A stretch of 8,292 nt of DNA, taken from positions 1 through 8,292 of the forward strand of contig JANWWB010000035.1 of NCBI GenBank assembly GCA_025056515.1, written 5' to 3'. A program made the position numbers and the translations under genes. The stretch is from Anaerolineales bacterium. GTDB lineage: Bacteria > Chloroflexota > Anaerolineae > Anaerolineales > Villigracilaceae. The notes beneath the pieces were generated by a model. The model ran no database searches. It saw only the letters and a list, made by a program, of their open reading frames with translations, and was not told the origin of the DNA. Positions 1 through 6,480 of the stretch are shown here, piece by piece. Position 1 is the stretch's first letter. The number at the start of each line of letters is the position of its first letter.

Positions 1-18
1 AACCAGAGATCACTTATT

Positions 19-52
19 ATTATACTCGAAGCAATGCAAAATACAAATGCGA
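19..52 (-). promoter_or_regulatory. Possible promoter reading out of the left edge
   Basis: On the minus strand a perfect TATAAT lies at 24..19, inside an AT-rich stretch downstream of the histidine kinase. At -35 spacing there is only a weak match (TTGTAT, 16-bp spacer, 3 of 6 to TTGACA). If real, transcription would start near position 12 and serve a gene to the left that is not visible. The AT-rich context makes a chance TATAAT fairly likely, so this is tentative. Nothing else is recognisable in 1-96, and no convincing terminator follows the kinase stop codon. Confidence 0.35.
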
Positions 53-96
53 TTTCATTACAATCTCTTTACAGACGCCGACGAATGCTCCCAATC

Positions 97-1140
97 CTAA
101 GCCGAAATCGGAATATTCAGAGAAATGCGAGATCCCATCCCCGGGGCGCTATCCATCGCAAACGTACCACCTACCATTTGAACACGCTCTTTGATGAGTT
201 TTAGACCAAGATTTTTATCTGTTTCCAATCCATCAGTATCAAATCCTTTACCATTATCATCCACGGAGAGCTTAACCCAAGAATCGCCAAAATCCAACTG
301 GATTTTGATCGAAGAGGCCTGATTCTGATGGACAGCAACAGCCAAAAGTTCCTGTAAAGCACGGAAGATCATGACCTCGATATACGATTCAAGCCGACGC
401 TCCTGTCCTGAAAAGGTCATATTAATATCTGCGCCGGTTTGTTCTTTGTACATTTCCACATAGCGCCGAATGGTTGGCACCACTCCTAAATCATCCAACA
501 TCATCGGGCGCAATTCAGAAATAAAATTGCGCACTTTTTGGAACGTGTTGAAAGCGGAAATTTTCAAACTGTTGAGTTCAGCACGCGCTTTCTCAGGTTC
601 TATATCCAACAATTTGAGCGCGATTTCAGTTTGTAAAATAAAGTTCGAAAGCGCTTGCGCCGGGCCGTCGTGCATCTGGCGTGCTAGGCGCTGCCGTTCC
701 GCTTCTTGAGCATTAATCAACATTTCCAAGCTCTCCAGCGCAGAACGTCCCCCTTTAGATGGTTTATTAAGATCACCTTGCTCAAGCATAGCTTTGAGCT
801 GCTCGATTAATTTCTTTTGTCGTTCAAAATGCAGCTGGTCGTTTTGTAGCTTTTCCAGTTGACTGCGCATCACAAACAGGCGCTGTTGTGCATCCAAAGC
901 TGAGTCATACGCCCGTTTGACATCTTCCGGCGGCACAGAGCCGATCTGATGGTTGATTTGCTGTAAGTGAGCCGTCACAGCAGCATTGCGCTGGGTCAAT
1001 TTACCTACCTCAACACGACTTTGTTCCAGCAACAGGCTGACCTCTTTAAGAGAACGTTCCACCTCTGCAAGTTCATTTTGGAGGACACTCAAAATATCAT
1101 CTTCTGGCGGTTGAGAAGACGGACTCTGGGACAGGATCAT
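97..1140 (-). CDS. DegS-like soluble sensor histidine kinase (HisKA_3 / HATPase_c)
   Basis: A 347-residue two-component sensor kinase with no membrane segment or signal peptide, so it should act in the cytoplasm. Residues about 16-125 are rich in Leu, Glu, Gln and Lys in heptad-like spacing and look like a long coiled coil, as in Bacillus DegS. A HisKA_3 dimerisation domain follows, with the box ERQRLARQMHDGPAQAL: His157 is the predicted phosphoacceptor, and D158..Q162 form the HDxxxQ phosphatase motif of this family. The ATPase domain keeps the G1 box (DNGKGF, 295-300), the GLKLIKERV segment from 312 and a final GMGS (334-337). The N-box reads QELLAVAVHQ where QEALTNVxKH is usual, so the metal-binding Asn is Val268; catalytic strength is therefore uncertain. 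The ATG is supported by an AGGAG site 6 nt upstream that sits within the end of the response-regulator gene. The regulator is 3 bp upstream, so the pair is probably cotranscribed. The signal and targets are unknown. Confidence 0.9.
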   Translation of the reverse strand: MILSQSPSSQPPEDDILSVLQNELAEVERSLKEVSLLLEQSRVEVGKLTQRNAAVTAHLQQINHQIGSVPPEDVKRAYDSALDAQQRLFVMRSQLEKLQNDQLHFERQKKLIEQLKAMLEQGDLNKPSKGGRSALESLEMLINAQEAERQRLARQMHDGPAQALSNFILQTEIALKLLDIEPEKARAELNSLKISAFNTFQKVRNFISELRPMMLDDLGVVPTIRRYVEMYKEQTGADINMTFSGQERRLESYIEVMIFRALQELLAVAVHQNQASSIKIQLDFGDSWVKLSVDDNGKGFDTDGLETDKNLGLKLIKERVQMVGGTFAMDSAPGMGSRISLNIPISA

Positions 1141-1143
1141 GGT

Positions 1144-1854
1144 TCACTCCTGAAGTGATTTGTCACTGCTCTGCAAATTGACCCAACCGTGCTTCAAAGC
1201 ATACACCACAGCCTGCGTTCCGTCTTCAACGTTAAATTTTCGCAAAATCGAGGTGACATGATTTTTGACCGTTTGGTGACTGATTTTGAGAGCGAGGGCG
1301 ATTTCCTTGTTGCTCATCCCCTTCACCATACAAGTCAACACTTCCATCTCTCTATCCGACAAAGGATGAAATGGGCTGCCCGGCTCGCTATAGAGAGGTC
1401 GGTTTTTGCCCATCTGCTGATTGAGCCAAACCATAAACTCTTTGGGTGAAAAGACTTGGCCCTGAAGCACATAATTTCCCAAGACGACCTGTCTGACCGT
1501 TTCAATCAACTGACGCGGCTCGATCTCTTTGGAACAGTAACCACACGCCCCCGCCAAAGCCGCATGGAGGATTTGCTCCTTATCATCATAAGCGGTGAGT
1601 AAGATAACTCGGGTTGAGAGTTTCTCTTGCGCAACGCGATAGGAGAGCTGGACACCATTTAAAACCGGTAAATTGATATCGACAATCGCGATTGTCGGTT
1701 GTAAAGTTCTGATAAGCATCCAAGCCGTCTCTCCATCGGCCGCCTCGCCAACGATTTGAAACTCCGACTCCAGAGAGAGAGCATTGATCACACCCTGGCG
1801 AAATAACGGGTGGTCTTCTACAACAAGAATGGTCACATTTCGCGAAATTTCCAT
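1144..1854 (-). CDS. NarL/DegU-family response regulator with LuxR-type HTH
   Basis: A 236-residue DNA-binding response regulator, a usual length for the family. The receiver domain (about 7-125) has the acidic pair E13-D14, phosphoacceptor Asp59 (IAIVDINLP), the switch Thr87 (LLTAYD) and Lys109 (GYCSKE), a complete catalytic set. A linker follows, then a LuxR/GerE helix-turn-helix at about 163-227 (PLSDREMEVL, GMSNKEIA, ISHQTVKNHV). It should bind DNA as a dimer after phosphorylation by the adjacent HDxxxQ kinase encoded 3 bp downstream. A good promoter lies just upstream. At the chosen ATG a GAAGG touches the start codon, so spacing is poor, but this start gives the complete receiver domain. 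Placing the regulator before the kinase is the reverse of the degS-degU order. Its regulon cannot be read from this window; the neighbouring glycosyltransferase operon is a possibility only by proximity. Confidence 0.93.
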   Translation of the reverse strand: MEISRNVTILVVEDHPLFRQGVINALSLESEFQIVGEAADGETAWMLIRTLQPTIAIVDINLPVLNGVQLSYRVAQEKLSTRVILLTAYDDKEQILHAALAGACGYCSKEIEPRQLIETVRQVVLGNYVLQGQVFSPKEFMVWLNQQMGKNRPLYSEPGSPFHPLSDREMEVLTCMVKGMSNKEIALALKISHQTVKNHVTSILRKFNVEDGTQAVVYALKHGWVNLQSSDKSLQE

Positions 1855-1873
1855 CCTTCGTCAGCCCACTTTG

Positions 1874-1902
1874 AGTATAGCACAGGTCTATTTACTCGGC
1901 AA
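1874..1902 (-). promoter_or_regulatory. Sigma70-type promoter with extended -10 for the regulator-kinase operon
   Basis: Reading on the minus strand, TTGCCG (1902..1897, 4 of 6 to TTGACA) is followed by a 17-bp spacer and TATACT (1879..1874, 5 of 6 to TATAAT). A TGC directly before the -10 makes it an extended -10 element. Transcription would start near 1867, giving a leader of about 13 nt before the ATG at 1854. It lies in the 81-bp gap (1855-1935) between the glycosyltransferase operon and the regulator, implying that the two-component genes are transcribed separately. No U-tract terminator for the upstream operon is visible in this gap, so some read-through is possible. Confidence 0.6.
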
Positions 1903-1935
1903 TTTCTTACCTGAAGGCAGTGCTTGTTCTAGCGC

Positions 1936-3414
1936 TCAGCGCCCATTCCAGCGATAGACGGCCATATTTCTTTCACCAAACATCGGAGCATAAGGCGAGT
2001 TGGTGACATAAATTGGTTGCAGAGAAGAAGTCAGGGTCGGATACCAATCGGGAAAGGTGATGAGATACTGCGCGCCGCGCCGGTCCAGGAAGTCGGCCAG
2101 CGCTGCTTCATCGCGCAGAAACGGAATCACTTCTGGCGAAACCAGACCAGCCAAGTCGAGCAGATGAAACGATGTGAAGTACCCAAGCGCGCCGATATCG
2201 TGCGCTGCAACCACTGCCCCAGCAGGCAGGTGGGTCGCCGCCCAGTGCGCAATTTGCACCATTTCCGATTCGATAACGGCAACATCCTGAGCATAGGCGA
2301 CTGCGCCGCGGCCCCAAAAGGCCAGAGTCAACGCCCCGAACGTCAACACAGCCATGGTCCGCCAACGCCAAGCCAGCTGTTTCATCCGGCTTCGAAGCGA
2401 CCACCACCCGACCCAGCCAAGTAACGCAAAGAACGGCAGAACCGGCATGGCATATCGTCCATGCTGATAAGTGACCGGCAAACGCAAAGCATACAGCGTG
2501 AGAAACCCGATGATCCAAAGAGGGATAGCCGCCTCAAGCCAGCGACGTTGCGAGAGTACGCGAAAGAGAGCCCAGGCCACACCCGGCAACAGAAACAGCC
2601 CTGCCCCTACCAATGGTTGCAAAAATTGTTGTCCCAGCCGCGTGAGGAGAGAAATCTGTAGATAAACAGCATATTCCGCTTGCTTAGCATAGAAAGTATT
2701 CGGCCACATCGCCCCGCTCAAACGCAGATTGAAAAGCAAGTAAAACGCAAAGGGAAGCGCAAAGCCAAAAGACAACAAAAAGAGCGCGCCTGTCCGCTCC
2801 TTCCAGGATTTTGTCGAAAACAAGATCGCCCAGAGAGCCGGACCGAGTAAGGTCAATCCGTCGGGCCGCACCCAAACCAGAAGACCGGTCAGCAGGCCAA
2901 CGCTTAGAAAGCGCTTTCGCTCTGAAAAAAGAGCGCAGAAGATGAGCAACGTCAAAACGATAAAGAGCAGAATCTCCATCCCCGAGACCGCCGCCCAAGC
3001 CAGATGCCACTCCATCGCCAAAAAGGCGCCGAACCAAGGAAACTTCGGTCGGTAAGCTGGTAGGGTCTGACGGAGCAACCTCTCCCCCAGCCAGGCCGTC
3101 CCAAAGAGCAAGAGCACCCCTAGAAGATAGGTCCACGCCCGAAACGGCACACGGAACAGGTAACCCAAGGTTAACAGCATCGTCCAAAGCGGCGAGGTCG
3201 AACCGCCGGAAGGTTGCCCAGGCATAAATGCCCATTCTCCGCGCCAGGCGAGGTTGCGAGCGTACGTCTGATGAATCCAGGCATCATCGAGAGGAAACCC
3301 AACGCGATAGTACCAAGCGCTGATAAGCAGATAGGCGAGTGCAGAAGCCAGCGCAAGCATCCCGAGTACAATCGTTTGACGACGAGAAAGACCCATGTCA
3401 GGGTTGCAGGACAT
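1936..3414 (-). CDS. Polytopic GT-C glycosyltransferase (GT39/ArnT-like)
   Basis: A 492-residue membrane protein with about ten hydrophobic segments and a final soluble region of about 110 residues (382-492). After the first membrane helix comes GFPLDDAWIHQTYARNLA, with the paired Asp43-Asp44 in the first outer loop. This is the hallmark position of the catalytic or metal-binding acid in GT-C enzymes, which move a sugar from a polyprenyl-phosphate donor to an acceptor on the outer face. SGGSTSPLWT (69-78) and a WVRPDGL segment further on also fit this family as I know it. The C-terminal part contains VVAAHDIGALGYF and LDLAGLVSPEV, typical of the extracytoplasmic domain of these proteins. The first ATG (3414) has a GGAAGGGG site 9 nt upstream and overlaps the preceding gene by 17 bp; a second ATG at 3396 would follow that gene's stop directly but has no ribosome site. 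Donor and acceptor are not identifiable. Confidence 0.75.
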   Translation of the reverse strand: MSCNPDMGLSRRQTIVLGMLALASALAYLLISAWYYRVGFPLDDAWIHQTYARNLAWRGEWAFMPGQPSGGSTSPLWTMLLTLGYLFRVPFRAWTYLLGVLLLFGTAWLGERLLRQTLPAYRPKFPWFGAFLAMEWHLAWAAVSGMEILLFIVLTLLIFCALFSERKRFLSVGLLTGLLVWVRPDGLTLLGPALWAILFSTKSWKERTGALFLLSFGFALPFAFYLLFNLRLSGAMWPNTFYAKQAEYAVYLQISLLTRLGQQFLQPLVGAGLFLLPGVAWALFRVLSQRRWLEAAIPLWIIGFLTLYALRLPVTYQHGRYAMPVLPFFALLGWVGWWSLRSRMKQLAWRWRTMAVLTFGALTLAFWGRGAVAYAQDVAVIESEMVQIAHWAATHLPAGAVVAAHDIGALGYFTSFHLLDLAGLVSPEVIPFLRDEAALADFLDRRGAQYLITFPDWYPTLTSSLQPIYVTNSPYAPMFGERNMAVYRWNGR

Positions 3415-4951
3415 AGAGTTTTGCCCCTTCCACTTCTGTCAGGAAAACAATACCCTCCGGCAATAGAGAGCCTTCGTAGAGTGAGACCAAGCCTTTGGGC
3501 ACGCTTCCCGGCTCTAGAATCAGGTACGAAGCGCCGTAACGACGGGCCAATTGTAAGAGTGTCTTGCTATCGCCATCCGGCACGGCAATCGCTGCAAGAC
3601 CGGAAACCAAATAAAACCCAGGCGGATTGGAGACGATAACCACATCGCCAGTTTGCGCGCCTCGTTCAACCAGACGAGCGGCAATCTGTCGATATCTGTG
3701 CGCCTCGTCATTCCAAGTCGGAAGACGCAGCAGCAAGGCTGTGCCGGTCAGAGAGACGGCCAAGAAGACAAGCCCCAAGCGTAAGACGGTGCTGGCTTGT
3801 GCTCCATCCCAACCTCGGCGGCTTTGCCCCCAGCGGACAAGCCGCTCCAACCCAAGAGGCGTCAGCGCCCACAGAATGGGCTGAAAGGCCGAGGCCGCAT
3901 GGAAATAGCCGCCGCGCGCCCCTGCAAAAGGGAAGATGAAAGTCATGAGGGCAAAGAGCAAGGCCCAAGAGAAGAACGCCAAACGTACAAGAGGGTCGCG
4001 GCGCAATTCCCAACCTCCAGCAATGGCTAGCGGCAAGAGGAAAACCCCACCCTGAACGGCGAATAACGTCGCCAGGTTCAGTCCAAGCGCCCACCACCGC
4101 GCTTGCAAAATGGACTGCCAACCGGAGGCTATCCAAAACTCGAAGGTGAGAAAGTCCGACGGGTAAGCGAAGATTTGGTCATAGGCGGTCAGCCAGAACA
4201 TCTTCGCGCCGCCAGGAGCAAGAATCTGCCCAAAGACAAGCAGATTACGGCCAAACCAGGGCGCCATGACCAACAAGTAACCGCCCAAAAACAGAGCAAC
4301 AGCAGACGCCCGGCACGCAAGCGAAAAACGCTGCCTGGCAGAGAACTTCCATACCCCCAAAAGTGCAAGGAGAAGCCATAAAATCCCATCTGTGCGCGCC
4401 AGGTGCATCAAGCCGACCACCAAGCCAAGCGCCGGGAAAACCCAGCGAGGCGGAGAGACATCCCCCTGCGCTAGGAGGAGGAAGAAGAGGCCACCGAGAA
4501 CCATGTATACACCGAAAGCATCGGTGGTGGTCAAAAAGGGCAGATACAACCCAGAGAAAATCGCCAGCAGCCCCGAGGTGAGAGCAAGGGAACGATTGCG
4601 GTGTAGCGCAAAGGCTAATGCCGCAGTCAGAGGGGAGACGAGCGCCGCAATCAGGAAGAACGGCACACGCGTCAGAAACCAGGAAGCATTGTGAAACAGC
4701 GCCGGCACCCCTGCCGCCAATAGAGAGACCAACGGCATCCAGTACGCATGGGAAGGATGAGGCAAACCCGCTGGCTCATCGAGATAATTCCAGAGAAATG
4801 GCTCGCTAAATCCGCGTCCTTGCGCCAGCTGCAAGCCGGTTGCATAGTAGTAATCCGCATCTAGATAGCCAGGCGCCTTCTGGAAAGCGCCAACGATCAG
4901 GAGAATCCCCAAAGCCAGACCAAATAAGAGAAAGTGATCCGAGCGTCTCAT
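3398..4951 (-). CDS. Polytopic GT-C glycosyltransferase (GT39/PMT-like)
   Basis: A 517-residue membrane protein with about ten hydrophobic segments. The first outer loop begins PGYLDADYYYATGLQLAQG, with Asp31 and Asp33 in the usual acidic position of dolichyl-/polyprenyl-phosphate-sugar transferases, then PHPSHAYWMPL (64-74). The last 108 residues (about 410-517) are soluble and have a repeated alpha/beta character similar in placement to the downstream gene's C-terminus, suggesting the two are distant paralogues. The reading frame is open upstream to 5068, but the ATG at 4951 is preferred. It forms an ATGA overlap with the stop of the preceding gene, typical of translational coupling, and it starts directly before the first membrane helix with basic residues (MRRSDHF). 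The longer version would add 39 residues that are only the out-of-frame copy of the upstream gene. No ribosome site precedes it, which fits coupling. The sugar and acceptor are unknown. Confidence 0.75.
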   Translation of the reverse strand: MRRSDHFLLFGLALGILLIVGAFQKAPGYLDADYYYATGLQLAQGRGFSEPFLWNYLDEPAGLPHPSHAYWMPLVSLLAAGVPALFHNASWFLTRVPFFLIAALVSPLTAALAFALHRNRSLALTSGLLAIFSGLYLPFLTTTDAFGVYMVLGGLFFLLLAQGDVSPPRWVFPALGLVVGLMHLARTDGILWLLLALLGVWKFSARQRFSLACRASAVALFLGGYLLVMAPWFGRNLLVFGQILAPGGAKMFWLTAYDQIFAYPSDFLTFEFWIASGWQSILQARWWALGLNLATLFAVQGGVFLLPLAIAGGWELRRDPLVRLAFFSWALLFALMTFIFPFAGARGGYFHAASAFQPILWALTPLGLERLVRWGQSRRGWDGAQASTVLRLGLVFLAVSLTGTALLLRLPTWNDEAHRYRQIAARLVERGAQTGDVVIVSNPPGFYLVSGLAAIAVPDGDSKTLLQLARRYGASYLILEPGSVPKGLVSLYEGSLLPEGIVFLTEVEGAKLYVLQP

Positions 4952-6189
4952 GCGGTCGACTCGAGCAAGGTACGTGGAGGACGGATAGCATACCACCGTA
5001 CCCAATATAGACCAAGCAAGAGGGCAAACGAGAGAAGCAAAATCGCCCCCGCCTCCCCCAAACGCCAAGAGACGATCAGCAAACCCACTAAAACCAAGAT
5101 GGCCGGATTTCTAAGGCCGCGCGCCGGCCAGCGCTCCTCCACAATACCCAAGAACAAGAAAATGGGGAAGAGGAAGGCCAAGAAGTCGCTCCGTCCGATC
5201 GGCAAATTGAGGAGCGGCGCAACGACCAACGTGAGGCTGGACGTCCATAGGAGATGGCGAAATTCACGCTGCCGAGCCTCTCGCCCTTCGAAAAACAGGA
5301 GCAAGGAAAACAATAACGTAGAGAGGAGCGCAAAGCGGGGGCCTGCCAGGGGAAATAGATCAGTCAAGACTGCGCCCAAAGAGAGCGGCGGCAGAGTTTG
5401 CATGTGCCAATACAAGCCGCGCAAGAAGGGGAAAAACCATCCTGGCAAAATCAAAAAGGAGACCAGAAGCAAAAAGCCGATCGTCATCGCAAAGCCGGCC
5501 AAGAAGCGCCAACGCCGATGGTAGAACGCCCACCATACCAAGAAGAGCACAAACACGGTAAAGATCCCCCATTTCAGCGCCGGTAAGACGAAGAGAATGC
5601 CGGCTACTTCCTCCTGTTCGGCGCGCAAGGCCCAGAGCGCGCCCATCGCCGCCAGAAACACCAACGGCGCAGGGCTGGCCGCCAGCATCCCTTGCCAACC
5701 GAACAGCCACAGCACAGAAAAGAGCAAGGCCAAGAGCAACGCAAACCAGCGCAAGCTCCACCTTATCAGTTTCAACACGACCACCGCCGAGGCGACCAAG
5801 GCGATCTGGTTGAGGGTCATCCATACGCCGCGTGCCACTGCATAGTCCGGAATGAGAGCAAAGGGGAAGTAGAACAATTCCGCTGGCATCGGCAACCAAA
5901 GATAAAGCGGCGATTCGCCCTCTTCGGCCAGACGCCCATAGTAAAGCAATTGGGCACGCTGTGCCGCCGCCTCACTGTATGGCGTGATGCGGTCGGGCGA
6001 AGTCGGGTCGCCATAGCGCAAAAAGGTCTGGGCCGCCAACCAGGGGACGAAGAAGTCCGTCTCGCCGCGATGCTGACGGGCGTACAACGTATTGCCCCAC
6101 ACCATACCACCCACGACAGCAACGGCCAGAAGGATGAGGAAGACAGGCGTGACAACCGAAAGGAAACGCGACAAGCGAACCGCCAACAA
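4948..6189 (-). CDS. Polytopic glycosyltransferase of the GT87/DUF2029 type
   Basis: A 413-residue membrane protein with about nine to ten hydrophobic segments and no large soluble tail. After the first helix comes the outer-loop stretch ETDFFVPWLAAQTFLRYGDP with Asp45, followed by a segment ending SPLYLWLPMPAELFYFPFAL. This layout (D-F-x-x-x-W, then GDP, then the P-rich entry to the next helix) is what I know from GT87 alpha-mannosyltransferase-like proteins, which use polyprenyl-phosphate-mannose. A second conserved stretch, LLNLPIGRSDFLAFLFP, lies near residue 310. It is the first gene of a three-gene operon and overlaps the next by 4 bp. The start is unsatisfactory: an in-frame TAG lies a short way upstream, the only in-frame initiators before the first helix are TTG codons (6189, 6186), and there is no ribosome binding site. 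The substrate is unproven. Confidence 0.65.
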   Translation of the reverse strand: MLAVRLSRFLSVVTPVFLILLAVAVVGGMVWGNTLYARQHRGETDFFVPWLAAQTFLRYGDPTSPDRITPYSEAAAQRAQLLYYGRLAEEGESPLYLWLPMPAELFYFPFALIPDYAVARGVWMTLNQIALVASAVVVLKLIRWSLRWFALLLALLFSVLWLFGWQGMLAASPAPLVFLAAMGALWALRAEQEEVAGILFVLPALKWGIFTVFVLFLVWWAFYHRRWRFLAGFAMTIGFLLLVSFLILPGWFFPFLRGLYWHMQTLPPLSLGAVLTDLFPLAGPRFALLSTLLFSLLLFFEGREARQREFRHLLWTSSLTLVVAPLLNLPIGRSDFLAFLFPIFLFLGIVEERWPARGLRNPAILVLVGLLIVSWRLGEAGAILLLSFALLLGLYWVRWYAIRPPRTLLESTA

Positions 6190-6223
6190 TACGCTAAAGA
6201 CAGGTTTGTTTGAAAGCGGCTAT

Positions 6224-6229
6224 ATTTTA
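6224..6229 (-). promoter_or_regulatory. Possible -10 box for the glycosyltransferase operon
   Basis: TAAAAT on the minus strand matches the -10 consensus at 5 of 6 positions and would place the transcript start about 28 nt before the TTG start at 6189. No recognisable -35 hexamer is found at 16-18 bp. An operon promoter must lie somewhere after the citrate synthase terminator, and this is the best match I see downstream of the inverted repeat. Confidence 0.3.
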
Positions 6230-6268
6230 CCCGCATATTTCGGGAACGGGTCGAGGAAGACCCAAAAT

Positions 6269-6423
6269 CGTGAATTCGGGATAAGACTTTGGTGTCATTG
6301 TGCAAGAGCAACACGACTGAAACGATCTCTGAGGGGCATTTTTTGCCTGCAAACAGGAGATTGCTGCCCCTAATGGGGCGTGGAATACCGGAATGCAATC
6401 GTTCCCCTTATCCCGAATTGACG
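6269..6423. repeat. Long inverted repeat with nested hairpins; candidate structured RNA or palindromic element
   Basis: The arms 6269-6285 (CGTGAATTCGGGATAAG) and 6407-6423 (CTTATCCCGAATTGACG) pair at 16 of 17 positions, with 13 consecutive perfect pairs (6273-6285 with 6407-6419) and one G-G mismatch. Inside them AACGAT (6321-6326) pairs with ATCGTT (6398-6403), GGGGCA (6333-6338) with TGCCCC (6365-6370), and CCTG (6346-6349) with CAGG (6354-6357), all correctly nested. The result is a closed multi-stem fold about 155 nt long on either strand. No target-site duplication is evident at the ends. It could be a non-coding RNA, a leader attenuator of the downstream operon, or a small mobile palindromic repeat. 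No known riboswitch or RNA family is recognised. The inverted repeat itself is certain; its function is inference. Confidence 0.6.
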
Positions 6424-6432
6424 TAAATCATA

Positions 6433-6467
6433 ACACTCTCCCGACAGGTTCCCTATCGGGAGAGTGT
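6433..6467 (-). terminator. Hairpin terminator of the mdh-gltA operon
   Basis: A perfect 12-bp inverted repeat (ACACTCTCCCGA at 6433-6444 with TCGGGAGAGTGT at 6456-6467) surrounds an 11-nt loop and begins 13 nt after the citrate synthase stop codon. On the minus strand the stem is followed by TATGATTTACG, a weak T-rich tail, so it fits an intrinsic terminator with an imperfect U tract. On the + strand no T run follows, so it is best read as ending the citrate synthase transcript. Confidence 0.8.
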
Positions 6468-6480
6468 GTCAAGCGAGGAA

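Larger units (their letters stand above)
6190..6432. other. Gene-free spacer between citrate synthase terminator and glycosyltransferase operon
   Basis: No credible reading frame crosses this stretch: the frames that do are out-of-phase extensions of the GT87-like gene or short + strand frames with no ribosome site. It holds the large inverted repeat at 6269-6423 and its inner hairpins. On the minus strand TAAAAT at 6229..6224 could be the -10 of the glycosyltransferase operon (leader about 28 nt), but there is no good -35. On the + strand AAGACA (6197-6202), an 18-bp spacer and TATATT (6221-6226) resemble a promoter pointing into the repeat. Neither promoter is certain. Confidence 0.6.

Noticed and set aside
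1883..1913. CAGGT / ACCTG inverted half-sites flanking the -35 box of the regulator promoter
   Set aside because: Five-base arms separated by 21 bp are expected by chance in a window this size, and the spacing does not fit a NarL-type site.
1914..1945. GCGC-TGA-GCGC mini-hairpin at the end of the glycosyltransferase operon as a terminator
   Set aside because: The stem has only four pairs and no T run follows on the minus strand.
2684..3235. A 183-codon minus-strand frame inside the GT39/ArnT-like gene
   Set aside because: It is an out-of-frame shadow: the 1936-3414 frame has the membrane segments and the DD motif, while this one has no pattern.
4934..5524. A 196-codon + strand reading frame opposite the glycosyltransferase genes
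   Set aside because: The translation is extremely rich in Lys, Arg and Pro with no domain, has no ribosome site, and is the antisense of clear membrane-protein genes whose codon pattern produces such frames.
5692..6213. A 173-codon + strand reading frame opposite the GT87-like gene
   Set aside because: It is low-complexity Gln/Arg/His-rich, antisense to a coherent hydrophobic protein, and has no recognisable fold or start signal.
5817..6398. A 193-codon minus-strand frame starting inside the inverted-repeat region
   Set aside because: It runs mainly in the wrong frame of the GT87-like gene and gives a Ser/Arg-rich sequence without family features. Only its ATG near 6235 is of interest, noted as a possible displaced start.
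6269..6423. The inverted repeat as an insertion sequence remnant or MITE with target duplication
   Set aside because: The terminal repeats are good, but the flanking bases show no target-site duplication and no other copy exists in this window, so a mobile origin is not claimed.
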